Notes: generated by a model not told the origin, from the sequence alone. A stretch of DNA of 64,000 nucleotides from Niveispirillum cyanobacteriorum (GCF_002868735.1 NZ_CP025611.1:800501-864500); one strand, 5' to 3'; shown: positions 35,733 through 44,925, counted from the stretch's first letter. Numbers and translations: made by a program.

Positions 35733-36413
35733 TCAACCCCGCAGCACCCATGTTTTCAGCATCGGTCGGCCCTGGTGGCGTTCCCATTTCGGGTTCAGCG
35801 CTGCCAGGGCCGCATCGCCCAGTACATCAACGCTCTGTTCCACGCAAAGCCCGGCCTCTGCCGCCGCATGCTCCACATCGCTGACGCTGTGCGGATATCC
35901 GGCCAGCGCCACCTCGTCCCCGTCGTCGGTTTTGAAATGCGCGAAGGTGCCACCCGCCGTCCGCTCCGGATGGATTTCGGAGATGTAGAAGGGTGCGCCG
36001 GGTTTCAGAAGTGCTTTGATCCGGGTAAAGAACCCAGGCAGATCACCAATATGTTCGATGACGAGGGCGGTCAGCGCCGCGTCGAACGGTCCGCCGGGAA
36101 CGGGTGTGCCTCCCATCACATCGCCCTGGATCAGCGTGACAGGCAGCCCGGCCAGCTTGGCCCGCGCTTGAGACAGCATGCCGGGCGATAGGTCCACCCC
36201 CGTCACTCGGTTGCCGGCCAACGCCAGGCGCTGCGTGTGCCGGCCCGTCCCGCATCCGACCTCCAGGATGTTCAATCCCGTCAGGTGCGCCCAAAGCGGC
36301 GGGAAGGCCAAATCATCCGCCGCCACCGTCGGGTTGGGATAGCGGTCATAGAAATCTGACCAGCGATCATAGCCGGCCTGATTGGTGCTGACGGTTCTGT
36401 TGTGATCATTCAC
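35733..36413 (-). CDS. Class I SAM-dependent methyltransferase
   Basis: A 226-residue Rossmann-fold methyltransferase. Motif I is ILEVGCGTGRHT (about residues 50-61), the acidic post-II strand GVDLSPGML and the motif DAALTALVIEHIGD follow. Substrate unknown; the family includes small-molecule methyltransferases of the UbiE/Methyltransf_11 type. The stop codon abuts that of iorB. Confidence 0.9.
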   Translation of the reverse strand: MNDHNRTVSTNQAGYDRWSDFYDRYPNPTVAADDLAFPPLWAHLTGLNILEVGCGTGRHTQRLALAGNRVTGVDLSPGMLSQARAKLAGLPVTLIQGDVMGGTPVPGGPFDAALTALVIEHIGDLPGFFTRIKALLKPGAPFYISEIHPERTAGGTFAHFKTDDGDEVALAGYPHSVSDVEHAAAEAGLCVEQSVDVLGDAALAALNPKWERHQGRPMLKTWVLRG

Positions 36414-36494
36414 GGCGCATCTCTCCCCATCTTGCGTTCACCTGTACGCAAAGGGGCGTAGATTTAGATCCCGCATTCGGAAAGCAGCGCCACT

Positions 36495-36520
36495 GCGGGG
36501 CCGAAACTATCCGGCCCCGC
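36495..36520. terminator. Strong GC hairpin downstream of the sugar dehydrogenase
   Basis: GCGGGGCCG and CGGCCCCGC form a 9-bp perfect stem around an 8-nt loop. It lies about 25 nt beyond repeat copy 2, mirroring the order stop codon-repeat-hairpin seen after sod. No T-run on either strand, so Rho-independent termination is unsure. Confidence 0.45.
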
Positions 36521-36544
36521 ATGGTCAGTCAATATGCCCATTAA

Positions 36545-36620
36545 AGGTGGCCGCCCGGCGGCCCGCGCCATAGGGCGCGTAAGCCAAGCCGCCGGATGGC
36601 GGCGCCTGGCGTTTGAGGGA
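36545..36620 (-). repeat. Three-hairpin 3'-UTR element, copy 2
   Basis: Second copy of the dispersed element. Plus-strand hairpins are GGCCGC-CCG-GCGGCC, CGCGCC-ATAG-GGCGCG and GCCGCC-GGAT-GGCGGC, with linker TAAGCCAAG and tail TTTGAGGGA. The third stem differs from copy 3 (GGGCGC/GCGCCC) at four base pairs, all compensated. It ends 6 nt from the stop codon of the minus-strand sugar dehydrogenase gene. Confidence 0.8.
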
Positions 36621-36626
36621 ACACGT

Positions 36627-37802
36627 TTACTTTCGGTCGATGCGCACCAGCTTGCCATCCGTCCCCGGCGCTTCGATCAGGGCGTACAGGCGGCCATCCG
36701 GCCCCTGGGCCACGTCGCGGGTGCGGGGTAGTTCGTTCTCCAGCAGGCGTTCGGTTGCCACCACCTTCTCGCCCTCCACATCCAGCCGCGCGATGCCGCC
36801 GGCCAGCAGCCCGACGATCAGATCGCCGCGCCAGAAGGGCAGGGAGCCGCCATCATAGAAGGTCATGCCGTTGACAGCCAGCGACGGCACGAAATACAGC
36901 TCCGGCTGCACCATACCGGCCTTTTCGGTGCCTTCACCGATCTTCAGGCCCAGACCATAGGTCTTGCCATAGGTGATGACGGGCCAGCCGTAATTGGTGC
37001 CGGGGCGGATGATGTTGATTTCATCCCCGCCCTGCGGCCCATGCTCGCTTTCCCAGATCAGGCCGGTGCCCGGCTGTGTAGCCAGCCCCTGCGGGTTGCG
37101 GTTGCCATAGGTGAAAATCTCCGGCAGTGCATCGCTGCGCCCCACGAACGGGTTGTCGGCGGGCACGGTGCCGTCGCGGTTCAGGCGGAACACCTTGCCG
37201 GCGGCATCCATCAGGTCCTGCGCCCGGTCCTGCGATCCGCGCTCCCCGATGCTGAAATAGATATGGCCTTGATTGTCAAAGGCGAAGCGGCTGCCGAAAT
37301 GGAAGCCGCTATCCACCAGCGCACCCTTGTACAGGACCTTCATATCCTTGAACGAGGTGCCATCATCGGTAAAGCGGGCGATAACGGTGCGGTTGCCCTT
37401 GTCCTGATCGCGCGGCTTGGCGTCTGGCCCCTTCACGGCCTTTTCGATGAAGGACAGATAGACATAGCGATTCTGGGCGTAATCGGGGTCCAGCGCGATA
37501 TCCATCAGACCGCCTTGCCGCACCTCCTCAATTTTGGGCAGACCCGTGATCGGTTCGGGTAACAGCTTGCCATCTTTCACAACGCGCAGATTCCCGGTGC
37601 GCTCGGTGACCAGGATGCGCCCATCGGGCATGAAGGCAATGGACCAGGGCGTGTCCAGCCCTTCCGCGATAACCGTCACCTTCACATCGTGCCGGGCCTT
37701 CGGCGCCGGAAAGGTTGTGAATTCCTTAGGCGCGGCAAGGGCGGCGGTGCCAGCCAACAGAGTGACGGCAAGGGCGGCCAGAACCTTTCTGGTCAGGGAC
37801 AT
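36627..37802 (-). CDS. PQQ-dependent aldose/sorbosone dehydrogenase-like protein
   Basis: A 391-residue protein with a Sec signal peptide (LAVTLLAGTAALA) and a six-bladed propeller of the soluble glucose / YliI-type aldose sugar dehydrogenase family. Visible family stretches are LDTPWSIAFMPDGRILVTER, the histidine in DSGFHFGSRFAF, SIGERG, TYGNRNPQGLA and WESEHGPQGGDEIN. It is predicted to oxidise aldoses in the periplasm with PQQ; no PQQ biosynthesis genes are nearby. The stop codon is followed 6 nt later by repeat copy 2. Confidence 0.92.
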   Translation of the reverse strand: MSLTRKVLAALAVTLLAGTAALAAPKEFTTFPAPKARHDVKVTVIAEGLDTPWSIAFMPDGRILVTERTGNLRVVKDGKLLPEPITGLPKIEEVRQGGLMDIALDPDYAQNRYVYLSFIEKAVKGPDAKPRDQDKGNRTVIARFTDDGTSFKDMKVLYKGALVDSGFHFGSRFAFDNQGHIYFSIGERGSQDRAQDLMDAAGKVFRLNRDGTVPADNPFVGRSDALPEIFTYGNRNPQGLATQPGTGLIWESEHGPQGGDEINIIRPGTNYGWPVITYGKTYGLGLKIGEGTEKAGMVQPELYFVPSLAVNGMTFYDGGSLPFWRGDLIVGLLAGGIARLDVEGEKVVATERLLENELPRTRDVAQGPDGRLYALIEAPGTDGKLVRIDRK

Positions 37803-37874
37803 AGGGGCAATTCTCCCGTCGGAACATCAACTTGCCCGCAATGTGGTGTGTCCGCCCCCTTCTGCCAAGGGCAA

Positions 37875-38282
37875 TCACGCTTCCGGTCGCGTCTGAATGG
37901 CCACCGTCAGGCGTTTTTGGATATCGGTCAGCGATACCGGCTTCACCAGATAGCCGGATGCCTGATACTGCACCGCCTGCTTCACCAGATCGCTGGTGGC
38001 GTGGCTGGTGACCATCACGATGGGGGTGGTGGCGATATGCTTGATATCGACGGACCGGATACGCTGCAAAACCTCGATGCCGTTCACCGGCTCCATCTCG
38101 ATATCACACAGCACCGCGTCGGGTTTCAGGCGCGTGATGGAGGCGATTGCCGCCTCGCCATTTTCGGCTTCCGCGATCATGCGCACGCCGGCCTGGAACA
38201 GCAGACGTTTCAGGATACCGCGATAGAACTGGTCGTCATCGACGATCAGTACCTTCAGCTTGGCGAAATCCACATCGGCCAT
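37875..38282 (-). CDS. Single-domain response regulator
   Basis: A 135-residue stand-alone receiver: acidic pocket VLIVDDDQF, phosphoacceptor Asp in LCDIEMEPVNG, Thr/Ser in MVTSHA and Lys in LVKPVS. No output domain. It begins 7 nt after the large hybrid kinase upstream on the same strand, so it is likely phosphorylated by that kinase's HPt domain. Its DIEMxP(V/M)xG signature is shared with the regulator at 42064, suggesting that the two modules are related. Confidence 0.92.
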   Translation of the reverse strand: MADVDFAKLKVLIVDDDQFYRGILKRLLFQAGVRMIAEAENGEAAIASITRLKPDAVLCDIEMEPVNGIEVLQRIRSVDIKHIATTPIVMVTSHATSDLVKQAVQYQASGYLVKPVSLTDIQKRLTVAIQTRPEA

Positions 38283-38289
38283 GATGCCG

Positions 38290-41200
38290 TCACCCTTTCA
38301 CAAGTCTGATTTGATGGCGCAGGTCCTCAAAGGCCGGCGCGATGTTCCAGCGCAGGTCCTGTGCCATATCCTCGTTGCCCTCCTTCAGGGCCGCCTCAAT
38401 GCGGGCGAACAGGTCCCCCAACGCGACGGCACCCACCCCGTTGGCGGACCCTTTCAGGGAATGGGACCCATCCTTGGCGGATTTCAGGTCGCCATTATTC
38501 AGCGCCTCTTCCACGGCGGACGCCCGCGTTTCTGCCTGCACCAGGAACTCATCCAGCAAGGCAATGGCCTCGGCATCCAGATGTCCGAACATTTCCTTCA
38601 ACCGGTTGGCATCGAAAATGGCGGGATCGGTTTCGGCCTTGGGGACAGGTGCCGTTGGGGCGGGGGCCACAGGCGGCGCATGCTTGGCTGATACACGCTG
38701 CCGCATCTCCGCCGTTATCGGGGCCCAGCGCAGGATGGCGGCTTCAAGCTTGGTCAGTTCGATGGGCTTGGTCAGGTAGTCATCCATGCCGGCATCACGG
38801 CATTTCTGGGCCGCATCGCTGACGGCATCGGCGGATAGTGCGATAACGGGCACATGCCGGCCATCGGCGGCGGCCCCTTCATCCACTCGGATGGCGCGGG
38901 TCATGTCATATCCGTCCATCTCTGGCATATGGCAGTCGGTAACCACCAATCCGAACCGCCCCGTGCGCCACGCTTCCAGCCCCTCCAGCCCATTACCCGC
39001 GATCTCGGCGGCAAAGCCCAGCTTGCGCATGGCCTGCCGGATGACGATCTGGTTGGTGGCATTATCCTCCACCACCAGAACCAGGGCGCCATTGGCCGCC
39101 GCCACATCCACCTCCGGCGCTTGCCAGACGGTTTCACTGCTGCCCGTGGTGGCCGTGATGTCCAGGGAGGCGCGGCCATCGGCGGCGGCTACCACCTTGA
39201 TCAGGCGAGCCTGCCTTACCGGCTTGGGGATGGCGGCAAAGATGCCCTTGGCACGGCCCGCCTCCGACAGCGTGGAAACCAGCGATACCGGCGCGATCAG
39301 CACCGTGCGCGTTCCGCCCGTGCCCTCGGCCACGCCCAACCGGCGGGCAATATCCAGGCCCACCCCATCGCCCGGATAGGCATCAATCAGGATCGCGTGG
39401 AAATGCATGCCGTCGGCGGCGGCCTGACGCAGGGCCGTCAGGGCTGACGCCTCGTCCGCCATCTCCACCACCTCCGCCTCCCGCGCCGACAGGGTGCGTG
39501 TCAGACTGGCGCGTTCTGCCGGAAGGCCGCCCAGGACGGCAACGCGCAGGCCCCACAGCGACGGTTCATCCGCGCTGTCACCATCCGCCTTGCCCTCATC
39601 CAGGCGCAGTTCGAACCAGAAAGTCGATCCTTCGCCCGCCTCTGACGTGACGCCGATGGTCCCGCCCATCAGTTCCACCAGACGGCGGCAGATGGACAGA
39701 CCAAGGCCCGTTCCGCCAAAGCGGCGCGCCGTAGACCCGTCGGCTTGTGCGAAGGGCTGGAACAGCTTGGCCTGCTGATCGGGCGTCAGGCCGATACCCG
39801 TATCCACAATCTCCGCCCGCAGGCCGACTTTGCCATCACCTGCATCGGGCAAGCGGTTCAGGCGGACGGTGACGCCGCCATGTTCGGTGAACTTGATGGC
39901 ATTGCCCGTCAGGTTCAGCAACACCTGACGCAGGCGGGTGGGATCGGCCACCAGATGGTGGGGCAGGGCGGGATCGACATCGATGGTCAGGGCAAGGCTC
40001 TTTTCCTCCGCCCGGCGTGCCAGAAGATCGCCAACCCCCTCGGCCAGGGACAGGATGTCGGTATCGATCCATTCGATATCCAGCTTGCCCGCCTCGATCT
40101 TCGAGAAGTCCAGGATATCGTTGATGATGGTCAGCAGTGCCCCACCACTGTCGCGCACCACCTTCACCATCCCCTGCTGATCCTCGTTCAGCGGGGTATC
40201 GGCCAGCATTTCCGCCATGGCCAGCACGCCATTCATCGGCGTGCGGATTTCGTGGCTCATGGTGGCCAGGAAGGTGGATTTGGCACGGGTGGCCTGTTCG
40301 GCCTCGTCCCGCGCGCGGGCCAGATCCAGGTTCGTGGCGGCCAGGATGTCGGATTGTTTGCGGATACGGGCATCGGTGCGGCGGCGGAACTCCATACCGC
40401 CGATCAGCCCCAGCAGCAGCAGTGCAACCAGGATGGGCGGCGTGCTTTCCCGCATGACGGCACGCAGATGGCCCGTGCCATCCTGCGCCATCACCATGCG
40501 CCAGGGCGATTTGCGCAGGATATGGCTGGTGAAGGTCCAGCCATCTTTCTCCAGACGCATCTGTCCATCCCGGCTGATCGTTTCCTGGATGGCAGCCTTC
40601 AACGCGGCCTCTGGCGGATGCCGCCGCCCCTCGCCGTGCGAGATGCCGATGACCTGCCCATCGGGCGCCACCAGGGCCAGCGTGCCGAAACCAGCCGGAA
40701 ACCCATCCAGCAGGGAGGAGAGGTAGCCGACCGTCATATCGAGCGCCACCACGCCCAGATGCCGGTCCCCCTGATAGACGGGCATGCCAATGGTGGCCAT
40801 CATGCCCTTGCCGCCATCATCCTCATACAGTTTGGAGAAGAACAGCTCCCCCGACGGGTTGTTGGCGGGCAGCGAAGCCTGGAAATACTCCATCTCCAAG
40901 TCTTTGTCCGCGAAGGTCAGTTCCGTGGACGCGACATAAGGATAGACAAAGCTGAACCGGCTTGCGGAGATGTAATAGACCCAGGGAATGTTGGGCAGCC
41001 GCCGCTGCGCCTGCGCGAAGGCGGTGTGCAGCGACAGGGCCGCCTCCATCTCCGCCTCAAAGGCCGGGCCGCGATCGCTCAGACCGCCCAGACCCGTCAT
41101 GTTGCCGACCAGATCACGCTCATAAGGGTTGGGCGGGTTATCCAGATGGTAGGAACCATCCTCGCCTGCTTGCAGGGCGCGGCGCAGCGGGGAGGGTGGG

Positions 41201-41472
41201 GCGCCCGGCACCGCCTTGACCAGCCCTTCCTCCATCTGCGCATGCATCAGTTCCAGGAAATCCAGCGCCGTGCCGACCGCCTGTTCCACGCGGCGGGTCA
41301 CGTCCACACGGGCCGTCTGCCGCTGTTCCTCAAGGCGCTGATTGGCTTCTGCCACCTGCAGCCAAAGGAAGGTGACGACGGCGGCAATGGCCGCCACGTA
41401 AAACAGGAGATGCCGTACCGGTATCCGCACGTCCCGCGCCCCGTTCTCTATCTTGGATAGTGACCGGACCAT
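38290..41472 (-). CDS. Membrane hybrid sensor kinase: dCache-HisKA-HATPase-REC-REC-HPt
   Basis: A 1060-residue kinase. A membrane segment (about residues 22-40) and a second (about 347-362) bracket a periplasmic sensing region of some 300 residues of dCache/PDC type (WVYYISASRFSFVYPYV, LGVVALDMTVGYLS). The kinase core has [22 protein letters not shown] and GTGLGLS. A first receiver-like region lacks a clear phosphoacceptor context. The second receiver has VTDCHMPEMDG and LTKPIE. The C-terminal HPt domain has HSLKGSANGVGA. A hybrid kinase with terminal HPt can pass phosphate to separate regulators, and a single-domain receiver gene follows after 7 nt. Confidence 0.92.
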   Translation of the reverse strand: MVRSLSKIENGARDVRIPVRHLLFYVAAIAAVVTFLWLQVAEANQRLEEQRQTARVDVTRRVEQAVGTALDFLELMHAQMEEGLVKAVPGAPPSPLRRALQAGEDGSYHLDNPPNPYERDLVGNMTGLGGLSDRGPAFEAEMEAALSLHTAFAQAQRRLPNIPWVYYISASRFSFVYPYVASTELTFADKDLEMEYFQASLPANNPSGELFFSKLYEDDGGKGMMATIGMPVYQGDRHLGVVALDMTVGYLSSLLDGFPAGFGTLALVAPDGQVIGISHGEGRRHPPEAALKAAIQETISRDGQMRLEKDGWTFTSHILRKSPWRMVMAQDGTGHLRAVMRESTPPILVALLLLGLIGGMEFRRRTDARIRKQSDILAATNLDLARARDEAEQATRAKSTFLATMSHEIRTPMNGVLAMAEMLADTPLNEDQQGMVKVVRDSGGALLTIINDILDFSKIEAGKLDIEWIDTDILSLAEGVGDLLARRAEEKSLALTIDVDPALPHHLVADPTRLRQVLLNLTGNAIKFTEHGGVTVRLNRLPDAGDGKVGLRAEIVDTGIGLTPDQQAKLFQPFAQADGSTARRFGGTGLGLSICRRLVELMGGTIGVTSEAGEGSTFWFELRLDEGKADGDSADEPSLWGLRVAVLGGLPAERASLTRTLSAREAEVVEMADEASALTALRQAAADGMHFHAILIDAYPGDGVGLDIARRLGVAEGTGGTRTVLIAPVSLVSTLSEAGRAKGIFAAIPKPVRQARLIKVVAAADGRASLDITATTGSSETVWQAPEVDVAAANGALVLVVEDNATNQIVIRQAMRKLGFAAEIAGNGLEGLEAWRTGRFGLVVTDCHMPEMDGYDMTRAIRVDEGAAADGRHVPVIALSADAVSDAAQKCRDAGMDDYLTKPIELTKLEAAILRWAPITAEMRQRVSAKHAPPVAPAPTAPVPKAETDPAIFDANRLKEMFGHLDAEAIALLDEFLVQAETRASAVEEALNNGDLKSAKDGSHSLKGSANGVGAVALGDLFARIEAALKEGNEDMAQDLRWNIAPAFEDLRHQIRLVKG

Positions 41473-41504
41473 AAAAATCGCGGAAATTCAACCAGGCGTT
41501 CTGT

Positions 41505-41960
41505 TTATCGACGCCACATAGTCACATGCGGGATGCCACCATCATCATAAGGCGGGCCTTCGGTGACAAAGCCGAAACCGGCATAGAAGTCGGCCAGATG
41601 AAGCTGCGCGCCAATCTCGATCGGCTGCCCCGGCCATGTCCGGTCCATGAAGTCCAGCCCTTCCTGAACCAGCCGCCGGCCAAGTCCCGTGCCGCGCCCC
41701 GCCGGGCCCACCACAATACGCCCGATGAAGGCCGGGCTGTCCCCGTCTGGCCCTCGTGCACGCAGATAGGCGACCAGCACTCCGGCTCCATCCGTGACCA
41801 GCAGATGCTGACAAAAGGGGTCCAGCCCGTCCAGGTCAGGATAGGGCGACTGCTGCTCCACGATGAACACATCCTGGCGGAAGCGCAGCATGGCGTAGAG
41901 GCTGGCGATGTCGAAATCGTCGAACCGCTGCCAGCTGAAGTTCAAGCCAGCGATCATCAT
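41505..41960 (-). CDS. ElaA-like GNAT acetyltransferase
   Basis: A protein of about 151 residues of the GNAT N-acyltransferase superfamily, resembling ElaA. SWQRFDDFDIASLYAMLRFR near the N terminus and FIVEQQSPYPDLDGLD are ElaA hallmarks, followed by the acetyl-CoA loop VGPAGRGTGLGRRLV. ATG 41960 (or the adjacent 41957) is the proper start; longer in-frame extension would translate the repeat element and has no homology. No ribosome site is clear, so the hairpin element just upstream may influence its expression. Substrate unknown. Confidence 0.87.
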   Translation of the reverse strand: MMIAGLNFSWQRFDDFDIASLYAMLRFRQDVFIVEQQSPYPDLDGLDPFCQHLLVTDGAGVLVAYLRARGPDGDSPAFIGRIVVGPAGRGTGLGRRLVQEGLDFMDRTWPGQPIEIGAQLHLADFYAGFGFVTEGPPYDDGGIPHVTMWRR

Positions 41961-41970
41961 AGATGACCGT

Positions 41971-42050
41971 TGGTGGCCGGCGACGGCCGGCCCGCGCCTT
42001 GTGGCGCGTGAGCCAAGGGCGCGCAGGCGCCCGCCCGGCGCTTGAGGGGA
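41971..42050 (-). repeat. Three-hairpin intergenic element, copy 3
   Basis: Third and most regular copy. Plus-strand hairpins are GGCCGGC-GACG-GCCGGCC (7 bp), CGCGCC-TTGT-GGCGCG (6 bp) and GGGCGC-GCAG-GCGCCC (6 bp), with linker TGAGCCAAG and tail CTTGAGGGG. It begins 13 nt after the stop of the single-domain regulator (minus strand) and ends 10 nt before the elaA start, so here it is between two same-strand genes. Confidence 0.82.
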
Positions 42051-42063
42051 CAAGAAATCGCGC

Positions 42064-42480
42064 TCACCGCCGGGTACTCAACAGCACGGCCAGCTTCTCC
42101 CGCAGGCCCACCACCGTCACCGGCTTGGCGATAAAGGCATTCACGCCCAGATCGCGGGCCTTCAGCACCATGTCCTTCTGGGCATGGTTGGTCAGGAAGA
42201 TGACGGGTGTGCGCCGGCCCAGCTCTTCCTTCTGCCGCAATTGCTGCAGGAAGGTCAGCCCGTCCATGGGCGCCATCTCGATATCGCAGATGATCACGTC
42301 GGGCTTGCGTTCCAGCGCCAGGGTCAGGCCGCCAGTCCCCTCATCCGCCTCAAAAATCTGATTGAATTCAAGCTGCTTCAGGATGCGGGACACGACGGTC
42401 CGGATGAAGGCCTGATCCTCAACGATCAGGGCATTCATACGACTGAAGCTGCTGAAACCCACCATCGCACTTTTCCCCAT
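42064..42480 (-). CDS. Single-domain response regulator
   Basis: A stand-alone receiver of up to 138 residues: NALIVEDQAF, phosphoacceptor Asp in ICDIEMAPMDG, Thr in FLTNHA and Lys in IAKPVT. Alternative ATGs at 42465 and 42438 are in frame; the domain itself starts at the last. It lies 48 nt downstream of the cytoplasmic hybrid kinase and probably receives phosphate from it. It is followed by repeat copy 3. Confidence 0.9.
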   Translation of the reverse strand: MGKSAMVGFSSFSRMNALIVEDQAFIRTVVSRILKQLEFNQIFEADEGTGGLTLALERKPDVIICDIEMAPMDGLTFLQQLRQKEELGRRTPVIFLTNHAQKDMVLKARDLGVNAFIAKPVTVVGLREKLAVLLSTRR

Positions 42481-42528
42481 GGACGCGCATACATACGGGT
42501 TCTTGCGACCCCGTACCGCCCTAGTTGA

Positions 42529-44925
42529 CTACAAGGCATCGATGGCGGCAACCACCCGATCAATCATGCCGGGTATTTTCAGGGCATTTGTGCGCGCATC
42601 CGCATAGTCCCCCTGTTTCAGGGAGCGCTCAATATTGTCGGCCAAGGCGCCAAGGGCGGGGGCGCCGCCATTCTTCGCAACACCGGCCAGGGCATGGATG
42701 CCGCGCCTTGCTGCTTCCATATCGTCGCTGGCGAAGCCTTTCTCCGCCTCTGCCCGCAAGGTGTGAAGAGAGCTGGTAAACTCCGCCAGGAACCCACGCG
42801 CATCACCATCCAGGCCGCCGAAAAGATCGATGGTCATGGCCGGGTCGAAGATTGCTGCTTCTGCCGGGGCCGCTGCCGATTGTGCTGTCGGCACCGCCGT
42901 TCCCAGCCAGCGTGACAGGCAGCGTTCCAACTGTGTCAGGTCCAGCGGCTTGGACAGGAAATCATCCATGCCCGCATTGATGCAGCGCTGATCCTCACCC
43001 GCCATGGCATTTGCCGTCAGGGCAATGATGGGCAGACGCGGCAATCCGTCCTCTGCCTCGCGCGCTCGGATGGCGGCAGTCAGTTCATACCCGTCCATCA
43101 CCGGCATGTTGCAGTCGGTCAGCAGCAGCCCATGCGCGCCAGGCCGCCAGGCCGCCAGCGCCGCCGCCCCATCGGCATGGATTTCAACCGCGAATCCAAG
43201 GATCGATAGCTGGCGGCTGATCACCATCTGGTTCACCCGCTGATCCTCGGCCACCAGGATCAGACGACCCTGGGCCGCGGCCTCGTCGGGGCTGGGGGCG
43301 GCGACGGCCGCTCGCGGTGCTGCCGCGGTGACCGGCATGCTGCCAGCCAGCCGGTTGGCGGCAACAGCAACAGCTCTGAACAGGGCGGACCGGCGCAGGG
43401 GGCGGGCCACCAGCTGCGTTCCGACCGGAATGTCGACCGACCGGCGCGAATCCGCGTCGGCAATCACGACGGCGGGCAGGGGGCCATCCGGCACCGGCCA
43501 GGGGGCACCGCTGCGCCCGGCACAGATGACCAGATCCGCCGATGGTGTGCCCGCATCCATGGGCACCGCACCCGCCTGCACCAGATAGGCGCTGACCGTC
43601 TGCGCCAGTTCCGGTTCGGCGATGTCGAGTGCCACATGCAGGCCGGCAATGTCAGCAGAAGCTGTCCCATCCGATGTTCCCTGATCGGAAACTTCCAGAT
43701 CCAGCGTGAACCAGAAGGTGGAGCCGTGGCCCGGCACGCTGTCCAGCCCGATATGGCCCTTCATCAGTTCGATCAGGCGGCGGCTGATGGATAGGCCCAG
43801 GCCGGTACCACCGAACCGGCGGCTGGTCGATACCTCCGCCTGGGCAAAGGGCTGGAACAGCTTGGCCTGTTGGTCCGGCGCGATGCCGATGCCGGTATCG
43901 GTAACGGCCACACGGATGCGGGCCACGCCGGGGGCTGCGTCGGGATGACGTTCCGCCCGGACCATGACCCCACCTTGTTCGGTGAACTTGATGGCATTGC
44001 CGGTGAGGTTGAACAGGATCTGGCGCAGCCGCACCGGATCACCCATCAGTGCGGGCGGAATCGCTGGATCGACATGAAGATCGAAGGACAGGCCTTTCTT
44101 GCGCGCTGCCGGGGCCAGAGTGTCGGCCACCCCTTCCATGATGGCACCGATATCGACCGGATGCCGGTCGATATCCATGCGACCGGCCTCTATCTTCGAG
44201 AAATCCAGAATGTCGTCGATGATGCGCAGCAGGGCGCCCGCCGAATCCTGCGCCGTCAGCAGCATGTCACGCTGATCGGCATCCAGCGGCGTATGGCCCA
44301 GCAGTTCCAGCATACCCAGCACCCCGTTCATCGGTGTGCGGATCTCATGGCTCATGGCGGCCAGGAAGCTGGATTTCAGCTTCGACGCGCTCTCGGCCAT
44401 GCGGGCGCTGCGGATATTGTCATAGGACCGCAACCCCGTGATGATGGTGATGAACAGCTTTTCCGACGTCAGTTCTGTCTTCGACTTATAGTCGTTGATG
44501 TCATAGTTGACGATGACATCGCGCACCGGGGCCTGACCCGGCTGCCCCGTGCGCAGAATCAGGCGCGTATCGGTATTGGAAAATTCCTCACGGATGCGGC
44601 GCGCCAGGCGCAGGCCGGCATCATCCGTCTCCATCACGATATCCAGCAGGGCGACGGCAATATCCTCGCGCCGGCGGAAGACATCATCCGCCTCATTCCC
44701 CGACCGGGCGGTCAGCAGTTCAAGCGGGCGGTCCTTATAACGCAGCTTGGATAGGACCAACCGCGTCATGATGTGCACTTCCTCGTCGTCATCAACGACC
44801 AGGACGGGCCAGGGCGGGAGAGGCGGCGGGGCGACAGGGGCCGCGGCGTTCACGCCCTCTGACGCGCCGAACAGCGCATCATCATCTTCTGGGGCGAACA
44901 GGTCATCCGCGTCATCACCACCCAT
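42529..44925 (-). CDS. Cytoplasmic hybrid kinase: REC-HisKA-HATPase-REC-HPt
   Basis: A protein of about 798 residues with no membrane segment. The N-terminal receiver has VLVVDDDEEVHIM, Asp in LLDIVMETDDAG, and INDYKSKTELT, as in regulators associated with DUF3369. The kinase core follows ([29 protein letters not shown]). A divergent receiver-like segment lacking recognisable acidic residues lies before an intact receiver (VAEDQRVNQ, LTDCNMPVMDG, LSKPLD). A C-terminal HPt has HALAGVAKNGGAPA. ATG 44925 has GGGAAGG upstream and an acidic start MGGDDADD; the 28-codon extension upstream is unlikely. A separate receiver gene follows, as in the 38-41 kb module. Confidence 0.9.
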   Translation of the reverse strand: MGGDDADDLFAPEDDDALFGASEGVNAAAPVAPPPLPPWPVLVVDDDEEVHIMTRLVLSKLRYKDRPLELLTARSGNEADDVFRRREDIAVALLDIVMETDDAGLRLARRIREEFSNTDTRLILRTGQPGQAPVRDVIVNYDINDYKSKTELTSEKLFITIITGLRSYDNIRSARMAESASKLKSSFLAAMSHEIRTPMNGVLGMLELLGHTPLDADQRDMLLTAQDSAGALLRIIDDILDFSKIEAGRMDIDRHPVDIGAIMEGVADTLAPAARKKGLSFDLHVDPAIPPALMGDPVRLRQILFNLTGNAIKFTEQGGVMVRAERHPDAAPGVARIRVAVTDTGIGIAPDQQAKLFQPFAQAEVSTSRRFGGTGLGLSISRRLIELMKGHIGLDSVPGHGSTFWFTLDLEVSDQGTSDGTASADIAGLHVALDIAEPELAQTVSAYLVQAGAVPMDAGTPSADLVICAGRSGAPWPVPDGPLPAVVIADADSRRSVDIPVGTQLVARPLRRSALFRAVAVAANRLAGSMPVTAAAPRAAVAAPSPDEAAAQGRLILVAEDQRVNQMVISRQLSILGFAVEIHADGAAALAAWRPGAHGLLLTDCNMPVMDGYELTAAIRAREAEDGLPRLPIIALTANAMAGEDQRCINAGMDDFLSKPLDLTQLERCLSRWLGTAVPTAQSAAAPAEAAIFDPAMTIDLFGGLDGDARGFLAEFTSSLHTLRAEAEKGFASDDMEAARRGIHALAGVAKNGGAPALGALADNIERSLKQGDYADARTNALKIPGMIDRVVAAIDAL

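Noticed and set aside
41961-42053. N-terminal extension of the ElaA-like protein
   Set aside because: The extra codons translate repeat copy 3, have no homology, and an ATG pair at 41960/41957 begins the conserved domain.
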